Shown: piece after piece, positions 34,610 through 42,886 of the stretch
Position numbering within the stretch: position 1 is the stretch's first letter
Layout of the letters: every line of letters starts with the position of its first letter
Origin: Lysinibacillus sp. B2A1
GTDB taxonomy: Bacteria > Bacillota > Bacilli > Bacillales_A > Planococcaceae
Assembly: GCA_002973635.1 (NCBI GenBank)
Contig: CP027224.1
Location: 4,886,001-4,950,000, forward strand
Length of the DNA: 64,000 bases
Direction of reading: 5' to 3'
Position numbers and translations under genes: made by a program
Notes under the pieces: generated by a model
Told to the model about the DNA's origin: nothing
The model's input: only the letters and a program-made list of their open reading frames with translations
Databases searched by the model: none

Positions 34610-35407
34610 TTACTCATATTCTTTATCGAACTTTATCGTACTTCTTACAGTATCAATAGGACGAACAAGTTCTTCAATTTGAGCACGCTTTGGCTCTAAA
34701 AATGGCGGCAATGAAAGTTTTTCACCTAAAGTTTCATAAGGCTCATCCCCCATAAATCCTGGTCCATCAGTGGCAAGTTCAAATAAAATCTGTGGTGCTA
34801 CTCGTGCATAAAGAGATTCAAAGAAGTGACGATTGACATAACCAGAAGTATGGAAGCCGAAGCTTTCAAATCGTTCAGTCCATTCATTCAATACAGCGCG
34901 ATCCTCTACTCGGAAGGCTGCATGATGTGGCCCTAATCCTGTTATTGCATATTCCAAAGGGATTGGCCCATCTTGCCATGGGGTTCCAGATGCAACACCC
35001 TTATTATGCTCATCAGAAATAAGCTGATATTGCTGATCGTCAAAATCAACGAAAGATAAAGTTTTCTTACCAAATTGTTCTTTAATACCTGTATGATTAA
35101 CCTGCAAACGGTCAAAACGTTTTAGCCAATAGTCCAAAGCTGCATCTGTTGGCACACGGAAGGAGGTTTTTGAAATCTCATTTGTTCCATGCTCACCTTT
35201 TGGAATGTTTGGAAAATCAAAGAACGTCATGTCCGTACCAGCGCTTCCCTTATCATCTGCAAAGAATAGATGATATGTTTGAATATCGTCCTGATTAACT
35301 GTTTTTTTCACTAAACGCATTCCTAACACAAAAGTGAAAAATTTATAATTTTCTTCTGCACTACTAGTAATTGCTGTAACGTGGTGAATGCCTTTTAAAT
35401 GATTCAT
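34610..35407 (-). CDS. mhqO: Ring-cleaving dioxygenase MhqO-like, with an internal deletion
   Basis: This glyoxalase-fold (VOC) dioxygenase cleaves hydroquinone-like rings. It shows GIHHVTAITSSAEENYKFF at the start, HHAAFRVEDRAVLNEW, the segment ESLYARVAPQILFELATDGPGF, and the late GEKLSLPPFLEP block, all typical. The protein has 265 residues, while family members I remember have about 312. At ITGLGP-HHAAFRVED (near base 34929) the usual 45-50 residues between the two halves, including a segment with EVGEGGNGAQ, are missing in frame. The remaining protein may be altered or inactive. An MhqR-type palindrome sits 15 bases before the start codon. Confidence 0.85.
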   Translation of the reverse strand: MNHLKGIHHVTAITSSAEENYKFFTFVLGMRLVKKTVNQDDIQTYHLFFADDKGSAGTDMTFFDFPNIPKGEHGTNEISKTSFRVPTDAALDYWLKRFDRLQVNHTGIKEQFGKKTLSFVDFDDQQYQLISDEHNKGVASGTPWQDGPIPLEYAITGLGPHHAAFRVEDRAVLNEWTERFESFGFHTSGYVNRHFFESLYARVAPQILFELATDGPGFMGDEPYETLGEKLSLPPFLEPKRAQIEELVRPIDTVRSTIKFDKEYE

Positions 35408-35421
35408 TTAAAACCCTCCAT

Positions 35422-35439
35422 TGTCTCGATTTCGAGATA
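35422..35439. promoter_or_regulatory. MhqR-type operator before mhqO
   Basis: TATCTCGAAATCGAGACA on the minus strand is close to the MhqR palindrome of B. subtilis (TATCTCGAAATCGAGATA, as I recall). It lies between mhqR and mhqO. Confidence 0.75.
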
Positions 35440-35454
35440 TTGATGTGAATTTGT

Positions 35455-35889
35455 TCATTTATTAATCGCATTAAAACCAACCTTCTTTAGAGACAGAATC
35501 ATTGTTTCCAGCTCTTCATGGTCTAATACTTCAAAAATCTCATTAATTTTTTGTTCATGCTTTGGGAAAATCTCTTCTAATAATGCCCGTCCCTCATTGG
35601 TTAAAAAAATATAAGTCACACGGCGATCCTTTGCACAGGCAAATCGATAGACATAGCCCTTTTGTTCAAGCTTATCAATAACATAAGTAATGCTGCTACT
35701 TGCAATTAATATTCTCTTACCAATCACTTGAATCGGCTGTTCCCCACGATGATATAAGAATTCAAGCACTGAAAATTCAGTTTGATTTAAATCATACTGC
35801 AGCAAATCTCTCCTAGTTGCTTCCTGAATCGTTTGATATGCACGGAACAAGACCGTAAATGCCTTTAAATTACGACTGTCTCCCCTCAT
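35455..35889 (-). CDS. mhqR: MarR-family repressor MhqR-like
   Basis: This 144-residue winged-helix regulator has the MarR blocks QTEFSVLEFLYHRGEQPIQVIGKRILIASSSITYVIDKLEQKGYVYR and DRRVTYIFLTNEGR (the beta wing). It is the first gene of an operon with mhqO, a nitroreductase and an FMN reductase, the same set controlled by MhqR in B. subtilis in response to quinones. A matching palindrome lies before mhqO, and a related one lies before this gene (35922-35943), so it probably represses itself as well. A cysteine lies at CAKDRR in the wing. Confidence 0.85.
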   Translation of the reverse strand: MRGDSRNLKAFTVLFRAYQTIQEATRRDLLQYDLNQTEFSVLEFLYHRGEQPIQVIGKRILIASSSITYVIDKLEQKGYVYRFACAKDRRVTYIFLTNEGRALLEEIFPKHEQKINEIFEVLDHEELETMILSLKKVGFNAINK

Positions 35890-35921
35890 ACGACTCCCTC
35901 TTTCTATTTACCTCGAATTTA

Positions 35922-35943
35922 ATTATCTTTAATTCGAGATAAT
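35922..35943. promoter_or_regulatory. Degenerate MhqR-type operator before mhqR
   Basis: ATCTCGAATTAAAGAT (minus strand) keeps one conserved half (ATCTCGAA). Another CTCGAA half-site lies at 35912-35917. The promoter for mhqR should be here. Confidence 0.5.
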
Positions 35944-36059
35944 AATAACATATATTTCTCTATACGACAATCAATTTGTTTTACTCTAAAATCAACTCAA
36001 AAAAATTGTTTTTATTTCACATATTTTGTACCCTATTACTTTCTAAATACTGCACGAAA

Positions 36060-36104
36060 ATAAAATCCAGCCGTTAAAAAAATTAAAGTGTAGCTGGATT
36101 TTAT
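36060..36104 (-). terminator. Terminator of the YusW-like gene
   Basis: ATAAAATCCAGC pairs with GCTGGATTTTAT around a loop of about 20 bases, after the stop codon on the minus strand. Confidence 0.75.
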
Positions 36105-36128
36105 ATTGATGAATTCAGTCTGCATCAT

Positions 36129-36593
36129 TTACTTTAGACGTTTAAATTCTTTTTCATTCCCATCAACAAATTCTACTTCCATCTCAATTGATTGAAAGTC
36201 CTCTGCAATATGAAATACAGAGATAACCTGATCTATTACCTCATCATTTGGTGTTGTGGAATCAAACGTCAGCTGCTTGAAAAGAGGTTCCAATTTCGTA
36301 TAGGCTGCATCCCTCTGGAGATTTTCATTATTTCGCGAATCCTGTAATTTCGCTGCTATGCCAGATTTTTTGTTTTCGTATTCGGCTTCATAGGAATCTG
36401 TCGCAGAATAATCAACATCCAGCGAAAACTCTAGAAAATTGAACGGTACTTGATCTGTCGTAGTATCACCAACCTGTTGATTCGTATTTTGTTGAACTGG
36501 AGCATTTGTTGGCATATCTTGTGCCTTTTCCTTTGTACAGCCATAGAGCATGACAGTCGTTAACAGAATAGCTATTAAAAATTTCATTCTCAT
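36129..36593 (-). CDS. YusW-like lipoprotein
   Basis: This 154-residue lipoprotein has signal and lipobox MLYGC. A Gln/Asn/Thr linker is followed by a YusW-like domain (about 50-150) with FLEFSLDVDYSATDSYEAEYENKKSG and the second half EDFQSIEMEVEFVDGNEKEFKR. The function is unknown in the family; members are exported and likely small ligand- or peptidoglycan-associated proteins. AAAGGAG precedes the start. It is a single gene with its own terminator and lies downstream of the YcdB/SLH gene. Confidence 0.75.
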   Translation of the reverse strand: MRMKFLIAILLTTVMLYGCTKEKAQDMPTNAPVQQNTNQQVGDTTTDQVPFNFLEFSLDVDYSATDSYEAEYENKKSGIAAKLQDSRNNENLQRDAAYTKLEPLFKQLTFDSTTPNDEVIDQVISVFHIAEDFQSIEMEVEFVDGNEKEFKRLK

Positions 36594-36646
36594 CTTTACA
36601 CTCCTTTCTTCTGTTATTATTTCCCCCTTTGTCTAAAAACTAACCC

Positions 36647-36683
36647 AAAAAAGGTATCTCCCAAAATTAGGAGATACCCTTTT
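36647..36683 (-). terminator. Terminator of the YcdB/SLH gene
   Basis: AAAAGGGTATCTCC pairs with GGAGATACCTTTTTT on the minus strand. Confidence 0.85.
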
Positions 36684-36692
36684 CATTATGAA

Positions 36693-38921
36693 TTAATAAA
36701 AGTAATTACGAGTGTTGTTACCTTCAGCAATAGCTTTAGCTAATCGCATTGTTGATACAGCTAAATCTGCATATGTTACTTTCTCAGTAGCATTAAAGTT
36801 ATTTTGCTGTGCATCGATTAATCCCATTGCACTTACTAAAGCCACATAGCCAGAATATGCTGGATCAATTGCGCCTGCATCAGCAAAGTTTAATTTGTAA
36901 ATATCGCCATGTTTAGCAGCTTTCTCTAAGCCTAGTACACGGATATACCATTCTGCAAGCTCTTGACGAGTCATTGTTGCATCAACATCAAATCGATCTG
37001 CTGGCTTTAAAATGCCCATTCTTACAGCTTCTTCAACAACTCCATATAATGGATGCTTTTTATCAATATTCGTGAAGGATTGCTTTTCATCACCTTCTCC
37101 ATATCCACCAAAATAGCCATATGTGAGAGATTTAAGCATAATTTTTAGTGCTTCTCCCTTAGTCACGCCTGTATCAGCATTGAAAGTAGCTGGGTCTTTA
37201 ATCTCTAACACATTTTGGCTGACTAAATAGTTTAACTCTTTGGCCGCAGTAGGATGCGAAATCAATGGTTGCTCTTTTTTATCCTCAATATTTATTAACC
37301 ACTCACCAGTAGTTGCATCAATTTGATTAAATAAGTTACCACCATAAGTTGGTGAATATACTAAATCATAGTGATGTTTATCTTCACCATTTTGTTTAGC
37401 ATACTGTAGTTGTAATTTAAGTGCCTCACTATAAGACTCTTTTGCTTTATCAGCAGAAATCACCTGATCTACAGATGGCCAATTATCAATTTTTTGGTTA
37501 GAAATATACAATGAACGTAAGGAACCATCAGAACCAATGTTGACAGATATTTCATCTCCAACAACCGCAATGCCATTTACAACACGTGGGAATGAGAAGT
37601 AATATTCTTTACTATAATCTTCTAATACAGCTTCCTCCAATGGTTTTGCATAATTATGCACGTAGGAAGGAGCCCATTGCTTTAAGTATTCAATTGCCTT
37701 ATTTAATGCCGCTTCCTTAGAAATGGCTGTAGTCTTATCGCTAGTCTTTACAAAATCTCTACTTGAATCATAGTATTGAGTAATTTCACCTGTCGCCTTA
37801 TTTATTTCCAATTGCGAACCTGTGCTACCATTATCATACATATACGAATAATTTACAGTGTAAATCGTTTCCCCATTTTGATTTTCTCTTTCATCAATCA
37901 GATCAAGCTGCAGCTTAGCTTTATCAGGATCAACCTTTAAGAAGGACTTCGCAAATTCTTCTGCTTCAGCTAATGTCATATCCTTCTTTCTAGGTTCAAG
38001 TGGTTGTGAGGATAGCTTTTCTACGCGTTTTGCTTTTGGTACCTGTGCCGAGAAGCCGTTCACTGTTTGCCACTGACCATTTAAGGCATGTACCCCATTG
38101 AAGCCTGTTGCGGGTGCATAGACAAGCTTCACCTTACGCTGATCTGTTTGATAATCATAATCAACCGCATAACGCAATTCTACTGCTAGATTATCACGAA
38201 TTTGTGCAAGAATATCTGCTTCATTCTTTTTCTGCTCTACACTATCAAATGTTGCCTTACTAAGGGATACTGTATTGCTATGCATATTTGTAACTTCACC
38301 ATTTGCAAGGACCTCAATAGAAATGTATTGATCGCTGATTGCTACACCATTCTGAGTTGGTGAATAGACAAACGAATAAGAAATTGGCTGTGATAATGGT
38401 CTGCTCATATTGAAATAGTAGTCAGTGCCAATACCATTTTCCTGAAGTTTGTAGTTTTCAGTACTCGGGAAATTTTTTAAGAAATCCTTTGCAATTTTTT
38501 GTGCATCAGCTTCTGAATACTTTGCCGGATACATTGCATCTGAAATATCAGAAGGTTGATAATAGAAATTTTCTAGCTCTAAATCGTCTCCCTTAAATGT
38601 GAAGCCGCCATAAATATCTTTCCCATTTACAGTTTTATGGAAGTTTAAATCGTAACGAATTGTTGTATCATCTCTATAGTAGTGTCCACTTCCTACATTT
38701 AAATCTTTTTCTGTTAAGAAATTAAACTTATCTGGGAATATTGCATGCAATTTATTGATAAGCATACTCTTCGTAACTTTTGTCTCCGTTGAAGCAACTT
38801 GAATTTCAATTCTCTCTGAAGATTCCTTTACATTGGCAGAAGCTTGTGGAATTGGTGAAAGTACTCCGACAGTAAATGCTGTAGATGTTAGTATAATACC
38901 TAACTTTTTAAACTTACCCAA
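36693..38921 (-). CDS. YcdB/YcdC-repeat protein with SLH domains
   Basis: This secreted 742-residue protein has a signal peptide (cleaved near QASANVK). Two or more YcdB/YcdC (PepSY-like) repeats follow (about 50-300 and 310-550), with blocks such as KDFLKNFPSTENYKLQENG and AEEFAKSFLKVDPDKAKLQLD. Two or three SLH-like domains (about 555-740; TFNADTGVTKGEALKIM, SFTNIDKKHPLYGVVEEAV, TRQELAEWYIRVLGL) then bind the cell wall. The start codon is TTG with GGAGGG before it. Its role is unknown; PepSY-like repeats often inhibit proteases or support wall metabolism. Confidence 0.8.
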   Translation of the reverse strand: MGKFKKLGIILTSTAFTVGVLSPIPQASANVKESSERIEIQVASTETKVTKSMLINKLHAIFPDKFNFLTEKDLNVGSGHYYRDDTTIRYDLNFHKTVNGKDIYGGFTFKGDDLELENFYYQPSDISDAMYPAKYSEADAQKIAKDFLKNFPSTENYKLQENGIGTDYYFNMSRPLSQPISYSFVYSPTQNGVAISDQYISIEVLANGEVTNMHSNTVSLSKATFDSVEQKKNEADILAQIRDNLAVELRYAVDYDYQTDQRKVKLVYAPATGFNGVHALNGQWQTVNGFSAQVPKAKRVEKLSSQPLEPRKKDMTLAEAEEFAKSFLKVDPDKAKLQLDLIDERENQNGETIYTVNYSYMYDNGSTGSQLEINKATGEITQYYDSSRDFVKTSDKTTAISKEAALNKAIEYLKQWAPSYVHNYAKPLEEAVLEDYSKEYYFSFPRVVNGIAVVGDEISVNIGSDGSLRSLYISNQKIDNWPSVDQVISADKAKESYSEALKLQLQYAKQNGEDKHHYDLVYSPTYGGNLFNQIDATTGEWLINIEDKKEQPLISHPTAAKELNYLVSQNVLEIKDPATFNADTGVTKGEALKIMLKSLTYGYFGGYGEGDEKQSFTNIDKKHPLYGVVEEAVRMGILKPADRFDVDATMTRQELAEWYIRVLGLEKAAKHGDIYKLNFADAGAIDPAYSGYVALVSAMGLIDAQQNNFNATEKVTYADLAVSTMRLAKAIAEGNNTRNYFY

Positions 38922-39055
38922 AATATCCCTCCTAGAAAACTATTTACCATCTATTATAATATACATTTCCAAATTTGGGAATGTTATTTACAGAGTATTT
39001 CCGCTTAAAAGAAAATAGAATAGATATTATGATATTTTTTATCTAATAAAGTTAA

Positions 39056-40345
39056 TTATTTTTTGACCACATCAAAATTCGAACCTATTAATAACCAATT
39101 TTGTGGGAATGGCAAACCAAGCTTCCAATAACCTACTCCTCGAAGTTTATAGCGCTTAATTAAATCGAATTTTGCTTGAATGGATCTTGCATCCTCAAAC
39201 CAAACAACATGTGCCCTGCCCTGCTCATCATAGTATTCAAAGAAAGGGGCTTGGGCTCTCATATCATACTGAATAGCTGCATTGTATTTTTTAGCAATTT
39301 CAATAGCTCTTTGTGGACTAACTGCTTCAGCAATGGGACCTCCTTGTACAAAAGGCAGTGTCCAGTCATAGCCATATAAATTTTGTCCAAGAATTATTTT
39401 ATTTCGAGGTATTTCACTAACAGCATATTTAACTACTGCCTCCACCTCAGGAAGTGGAGATACTGCCATAGGGGGACCAGCAGAATATCCCCACTCATAG
39501 GTCATTAACATCACAAAGTCCACAATTTCGCCATGTGCTCTATAATCATGAGCTGCCGTCCAAGGACCACGCTCAGTTGCACTAGTTTTTGGTGCAAGCG
39601 CTGTGGATACTGTGTACCCTTGTGGATGGAATCTGCTTACAGCTCTTCTTAAAAAATTGTTATACGCCTCACGTTGATCCCCCGGCAAATTTTCAAAATC
39701 AAAATGGATATCTTTAATGCTTCCTAAACGCCTTGCCTCTGCAAGAATATTATCGAAAAGCAAATCCTGTACGGCTGTACTTTGAAAAATATCTCGTGCT
39801 AAATCACCGCTAAAGCTAAAATTCTCTAAATTTGAGATAACCATTGCTAAAGAGGCACCTGTATCATTAGCAACTTGCGTCACTCCCTGACTTGGTGGTT
39901 TTTTAAGCGTCCCATCTCGCCTTGCTTCATAACTAAATAAAGCAAGATATGTTAAAAATGGCCCTGCTTCTCTTGCCTGACTCAATAATGCCTCGCTAAC
40001 AGTTGTCCCCCTCGGCTCTAAATATGCCAAAGTTTCAGCCCTTGTTTTTGGTGGAGATGGGATATACAGCCGCATCCCAATAGATAGTGGTTGATTTGGA
40101 TTAATGTTGTTGACCTGTGCAAGTGTTACATAATTAATGCCGAAGCGCTGACCAATGGACCATAAACTGTCTCCAGGCTGTACATAATAAAAACTTCCGA
40201 TAATCGGAATAACAAGAGCTTGCCCTACGACTAATCGATTTGGCTCTGGAATTTGATTGGCATCTACTATACTTTGAACCGTTGTCCCATACGCCTGTGC
40301 AATTCTCCATAAAGACTCCCCAGCTCGTACAACATGTATTTGAAT
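39056..40345 (-). CDS. sleL: Spore cortex-lytic glycosidase SleL/YaaH-like (LysM-LysM-GH18) with ATT start
   Basis: This spore hydrolase of 429 residues cuts modified glycan fragments during germination. Two LysM domains come first (about 2-46 and 50-95; VVRAGESLWRIAQAYGT and YVQPGDSLWSIGQRFGI). A GH18 barrel follows (about 100-429), with the catalytic motif IHFDFENLP containing the acid glutamate. SleL/YaaH proteins have about 427-430 residues. The first usable ATG in frame is at 40075, which would cut off both LysM domains. An upstream ATT (40345) lies seven bases after AAGGAGG and gives M-Q-I-H-V-V, as family members begin. No ATG, GTG or TTG exists in that stretch, and a stop codon lies just above it. 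Confidence 0.85.
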   Translation of the reverse strand: MQIHVVRAGESLWRIAQAYGTTVQSIVDANQIPEPNRLVVGQALVIPIIGSFYYVQPGDSLWSIGQRFGINYVTLAQVNNINPNQPLSIGMRLYIPSPPKTRAETLAYLEPRGTTVSEALLSQAREAGPFLTYLALFSYEARRDGTLKKPPSQGVTQVANDTGASLAMVISNLENFSFSGDLARDIFQSTAVQDLLFDNILAEARRLGSIKDIHFDFENLPGDQREAYNNFLRRAVSRFHPQGYTVSTALAPKTSATERGPWTAAHDYRAHGEIVDFVMLMTYEWGYSAGPPMAVSPLPEVEAVVKYAVSEIPRNKIILGQNLYGYDWTLPFVQGGPIAEAVSPQRAIEIAKKYNAAIQYDMRAQAPFFEYYDEQGRAHVVWFEDARSIQAKFDLIKRYKLRGVGYWKLGLPFPQNWLLIGSNFDVVKK

Positions 40346-40437
40346 GATATTGCCTCCTTCAAGCGTGATGAATCATACCTATAAAGCTTATGAAATCAGG
40401 TAGGAAAAGATGTCATTGCTCTTTCGAAACAGGTTTC

Positions 40438-40686
40438 TATCAATTATGCCTCGGCATAATTGTGTCCGGAATCGACTTTGTGCTAAGACAAAGTCGATTC
40501 CGTGACATCCGCCAAAGGCTTTGGGCTTTGGGCCAACAGATGATTTTTTATGCTAACGCAGCGGCAGCAACATGATGTTGGTCTTTCAGTCGTGTGTTGC
40601 TGTCGCTTCACTTTCGCACAGTTAAAACCATGTTGCTGTCGCTATGCTTTCGATACAAAAAACATTTGCTGAAAGAAGTAAAAAAA
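40438..40686 (+). repeat. Intergenic repeat family A, copy 6 (longest)
   Basis: This has all modules in order: TATCAATTATGCC and GGCATAATTG palindrome, CGACTTTGTGC with its inverted repeat GACAAAGTCG, ATCCGCCAAAGGCTTTGGGC, CATGATGTTGGTC, GTCGTGTGTTGCTGTCGC, a second degenerate unit, and the end TTTGCTGAAAGAAGTAAAA. It is next to the terminator of the ECF sigma operon and in front of sleL. Confidence 0.85.
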
Positions 40687-40710
40687 GTCCTTCACTGATT
40701 ATAGTGAAGG
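40680..40710 (-). terminator. Terminator of the ECF sigma operon
   Basis: CCTTCACT pairs with AGTGAAGG, with a T run on the minus strand. It overlaps the stop codon of the last gene and abuts repeat copy 6. Confidence 0.8.
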
Positions 40711-41241
40711 CATGTTGTTTTTATAATATTTATGACACGCTCGAAAATAGAATACAAATAAGAAATATGCAATCAACTGTAGCATGGAACCTATAAAATG
40801 AACATTTTCTCGCATACTTTCATCAAAATTCATTGAAAATGCTTGTATGACGAAGCCGCAAAGCATAAATGATATATATTTCTGATAGGTTTTAAATGTT
40901 TTAGCTTCAAGAGGCTTATTATTATGAATATGTAACAATAATTGAAAAACACCATACATCAAAATGATAAATAAAAATTGCATAAGCTGTATTCCAATGT
41001 CTCCTAGTATCTTATAACCTAGCCATTGATCTAGCTCCACAAAAAATGACAAGACTGCCAAAATAATTGCGAAAGTTTTCGTCCAACGCTTTAAGTTATG
41101 AAAGGACGGCAACAGGTGAATACCATATACAAAAGAAAGATAGCCAATGAAATCTGGGAATATATCAGGTAATCCAAAAGAGCTTAAATCCATAAAAACA
41201 AAAGACACACCATTCACTATATATTCGTAAGGCTTTTTCAT
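40699..41241 (-). CDS. Multi-pass membrane protein of the ECF sigma operon
   Basis: I do not recognise this 180-residue protein. It has five or so predicted helices (about 25-45, 55-72, 78-102, 118-135, 145-165) and short loops. It begins directly at the end of the anti-sigma gene (one-base overlap) and is followed by a terminator. As the third gene of the sigma operon it probably assists signal sensing or reduces sigma activity. This is inferred from context only. Confidence 0.7.
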   Translation of the reverse strand: MKKPYEYIVNGVSFVFMDLSSFGLPDIFPDFIGYLSFVYGIHLLPSFHNLKRWTKTFAIILAVLSFFVELDQWLGYKILGDIGIQLMQFLFIILMYGVFQLLLHIHNNKPLEAKTFKTYQKYISFMLCGFVIQAFSMNFDESMRENVHFIGSMLQLIAYFLFVFYFRACHKYYKNNMPSL

Positions 41242-41792
41242 TATTTTGCATCTCCTTCAATTGTTTTCATAAGGTAGTTATCCTGTTCCTTTAGAATCTC
41301 ATCTAAACGTTCTTTGTTCATAAATGGTCCAATTATTTCGTTATCATCATAAAGTTCGCTATAGCTTGGTTCTTTAATATTTTGATACTCTGCATATGCT
41401 AGGTTCCCGACCCATGCTAAGAAGGACAATGAAAACGTCAAATAAACAAGTCTTCCTTTTGTAAGCCCCTTATAATACACAAACAGTATAAGCAACAAGA
41501 GGACAAGCATTAGGAAAACACATAATATGGTAGTAAGGGTTTTCTCTTGATTGATGGTTAACAATGCAGCGTTTTTCAATTTGAATGACTGCCCGGTACC
41601 CATTCTGAATACAAATAGCAGAACGGCCAGTGTCACCGGAATGGTTACTATTGTTGCTATAGAAAATCGTTTTGTCTTCTTTATAGGCGTTTTTTGGATG
41701 CTCTGACGTAATTGCTTTGAAAAATCTATATCTGGATCTTTATCAGGGCGTTTTTTTAGCGTATCAAATAACTTATAATCACGTTCTTCCAT
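41241..41792 (-). CDS. Probable membrane anti-sigma factor
   Basis: This 183-residue protein has a charged cytosolic N-terminus of about 38 residues (EERDYKLFDTLKKRPDKDPDIDFSKQLRQS), three hydrophobic segments (about 43-63, 83-105, 112-130) and a polar tail. The order sigma, then membrane protein, with a one-base overlap of stop and start (TGATG), is the usual sign of an anti-sigma gene. It lacks the zinc HxxxCxxC motif of ZAS-type proteins. It starts at ATG 41792; a TTG codon precedes it. Confidence 0.7.
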   Translation of the reverse strand: MEERDYKLFDTLKKRPDKDPDIDFSKQLRQSIQKTPIKKTKRFSIATIVTIPVTLAVLLFVFRMGTGQSFKLKNAALLTINQEKTLTTILCVFLMLVLLLLILFVYYKGLTKGRLVYLTFSLSFLAWVGNLAYAEYQNIKEPSYSELYDDNEIIGPFMNKERLDEILKEQDNYLMKTIEGDAK

Positions 41793-42313
41793 CAATCATC
41801 CCTCCCTACCTTTTTCCGAAGCCTTGTCATTGCCCGGTGAAAATCAACCCGTACCTTCACTTCTGAAATACCCAAAATCTCAGCAATTTCTTGAATCGTG
41901 TAATCTTTTAGCATTCTGCAAATAATAATTGTTCGATCATGTGATTTTAATGTCATTAATGCCTCTTGTACCGTTTGCCATTGCTCATTTTCCTCTATAA
42001 TTTCCAGAGGCATTGGCACTTCTTTCAGTACTGGCTGCCAGCTAAGCTTTTCTATCAAAAGTCGCTTTATTTTCTGCCTTCTATGTATATCTACTGCTGT
42101 ATTTCGTGCAATTGACAAAATCCAAGTTTTTACTTTATCCATATCCTTTAATTTATCTAACTGCCTCATCACCTTGAAAAATGTTTCCTGTGTAATATCC
42201 TCCGCCTCTTCCCTACTATTTGTATAATAAAGCGCAAAATGATACACATCTCGGTGATAAGAGTCGTACAAATGTTCTATTTTTGTTATATTCTTATGCA
42301 AAGCCTCACCCAC
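41792..42313 (-). CDS. ECF-family RNA polymerase sigma factor
   Basis: This 173-residue sigma factor has region 2 (about 15-85; SREEAEDITQETFFKVMRQ and TWILSIARNTAVDIHRR), which melts the -10 element, and region 4 (about 110-165; CRMLKDYTIQEIAEILGISEVKVRVDFHRAMTRLRK), which binds the -35 element. The start is GTG at 42313; a TTG four codons later is possible. The upstream promoter has an ECF-like form, so it probably activates its own operon. The subgroup (SigM, SigV or others) cannot be named by eye. Confidence 0.88.
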   Translation of the reverse strand: MGEALHKNITKIEHLYDSYHRDVYHFALYYTNSREEAEDITQETFFKVMRQLDKLKDMDKVKTWILSIARNTAVDIHRRQKIKRLLIEKLSWQPVLKEVPMPLEIIEENEQWQTVQEALMTLKSHDRTIIICRMLKDYTIQEIAEILGISEVKVRVDFHRAMTRLRKKVGRDD

Positions 42314-42332
42314 TTTCTACACTCAGAAATAA

Positions 42333-42358
42333 GTCGTTACAACAAATTATTTGTTACA
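42333..42358 (-). promoter_or_regulatory. ECF-type promoter of the sigma operon
   Basis: TGTAAC-N16-CGAC on the minus strand has the AAC motif and spacing of ECF sigma promoters (TGAAAC-N16-CGTC). It lies 20 bases before the sigma GTG, which supports autoregulation. Confidence 0.6.
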
Positions 42359-42455
42359 CTTTTCCCACTTATTTTTATACAACTAGCGTAAAATGCCTTA
42401 TTCTTTTCATGATTTACTCTCTTGTATAATGAAATTACTGTAAGGAGGTGTTAGT

Positions 42456-42875
42456 TTGCGTTTATTTTACCAGCAAAAAACAATTGGAAAAAAATCGCGT
42501 AAACTTCAAAAAATTGCATTTACGATTGAAGAGCCTGTCTATACCTTGAAAGATTTGTTAATGCAGCTTGTCACACAAGAAGTTGAAAATTATAACGAAA
42601 AGGCGCTAGATACACCGCTCTATATTTATCTAACTGAGGAGCAATTAGAGGATGCTGTACATCATGGCAAGATACATTTTGGTGAGAAAAAAAATACCAC
42701 TGTACAGTCATTAGAACAAGCTAAATCTACAGTGATTCAAGCTTTTGAGGACGAGCTGTTTTTAGTAATCCATAATGAGGAGCAATTGAATACACTTACA
42801 ACACCACTAACAATTCAAGATGATGATGTTTTTACGTTTATAAAATTAACGATGCTCGCAGGACGAACTTGGTAA
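42456..42875 (+). CDS. Unknown protein, partner of the DUF4132-like gene
   Basis: This 139-residue soluble protein has no motif I know. It has an acidic C-terminal half (EDELFLVIHNEEQ and TIQDDDVFTFI) and basic N-terminus (KTIGKKSRKLQK). The start is TTG with a strong AAGGAGG before it. The large gene starts 11 bases after its stop codon with its own AAGGAGG, so they form an operon. It probably serves the large protein. It is not a domain of it. Confidence 0.7.
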   Translation: MRLFYQQKTIGKKSRKLQKIAFTIEEPVYTLKDLLMQLVTQEVENYNEKALDTPLYIYLTEEQLEDAVHHGKIHFGEKKNTTVQSLEQAKSTVIQAFEDELFLVIHNEEQLNTLTTPLTIQDDDVFTFIKLTMLAGRTW

Positions 42876-42886
42876 GGAGGAATCCC

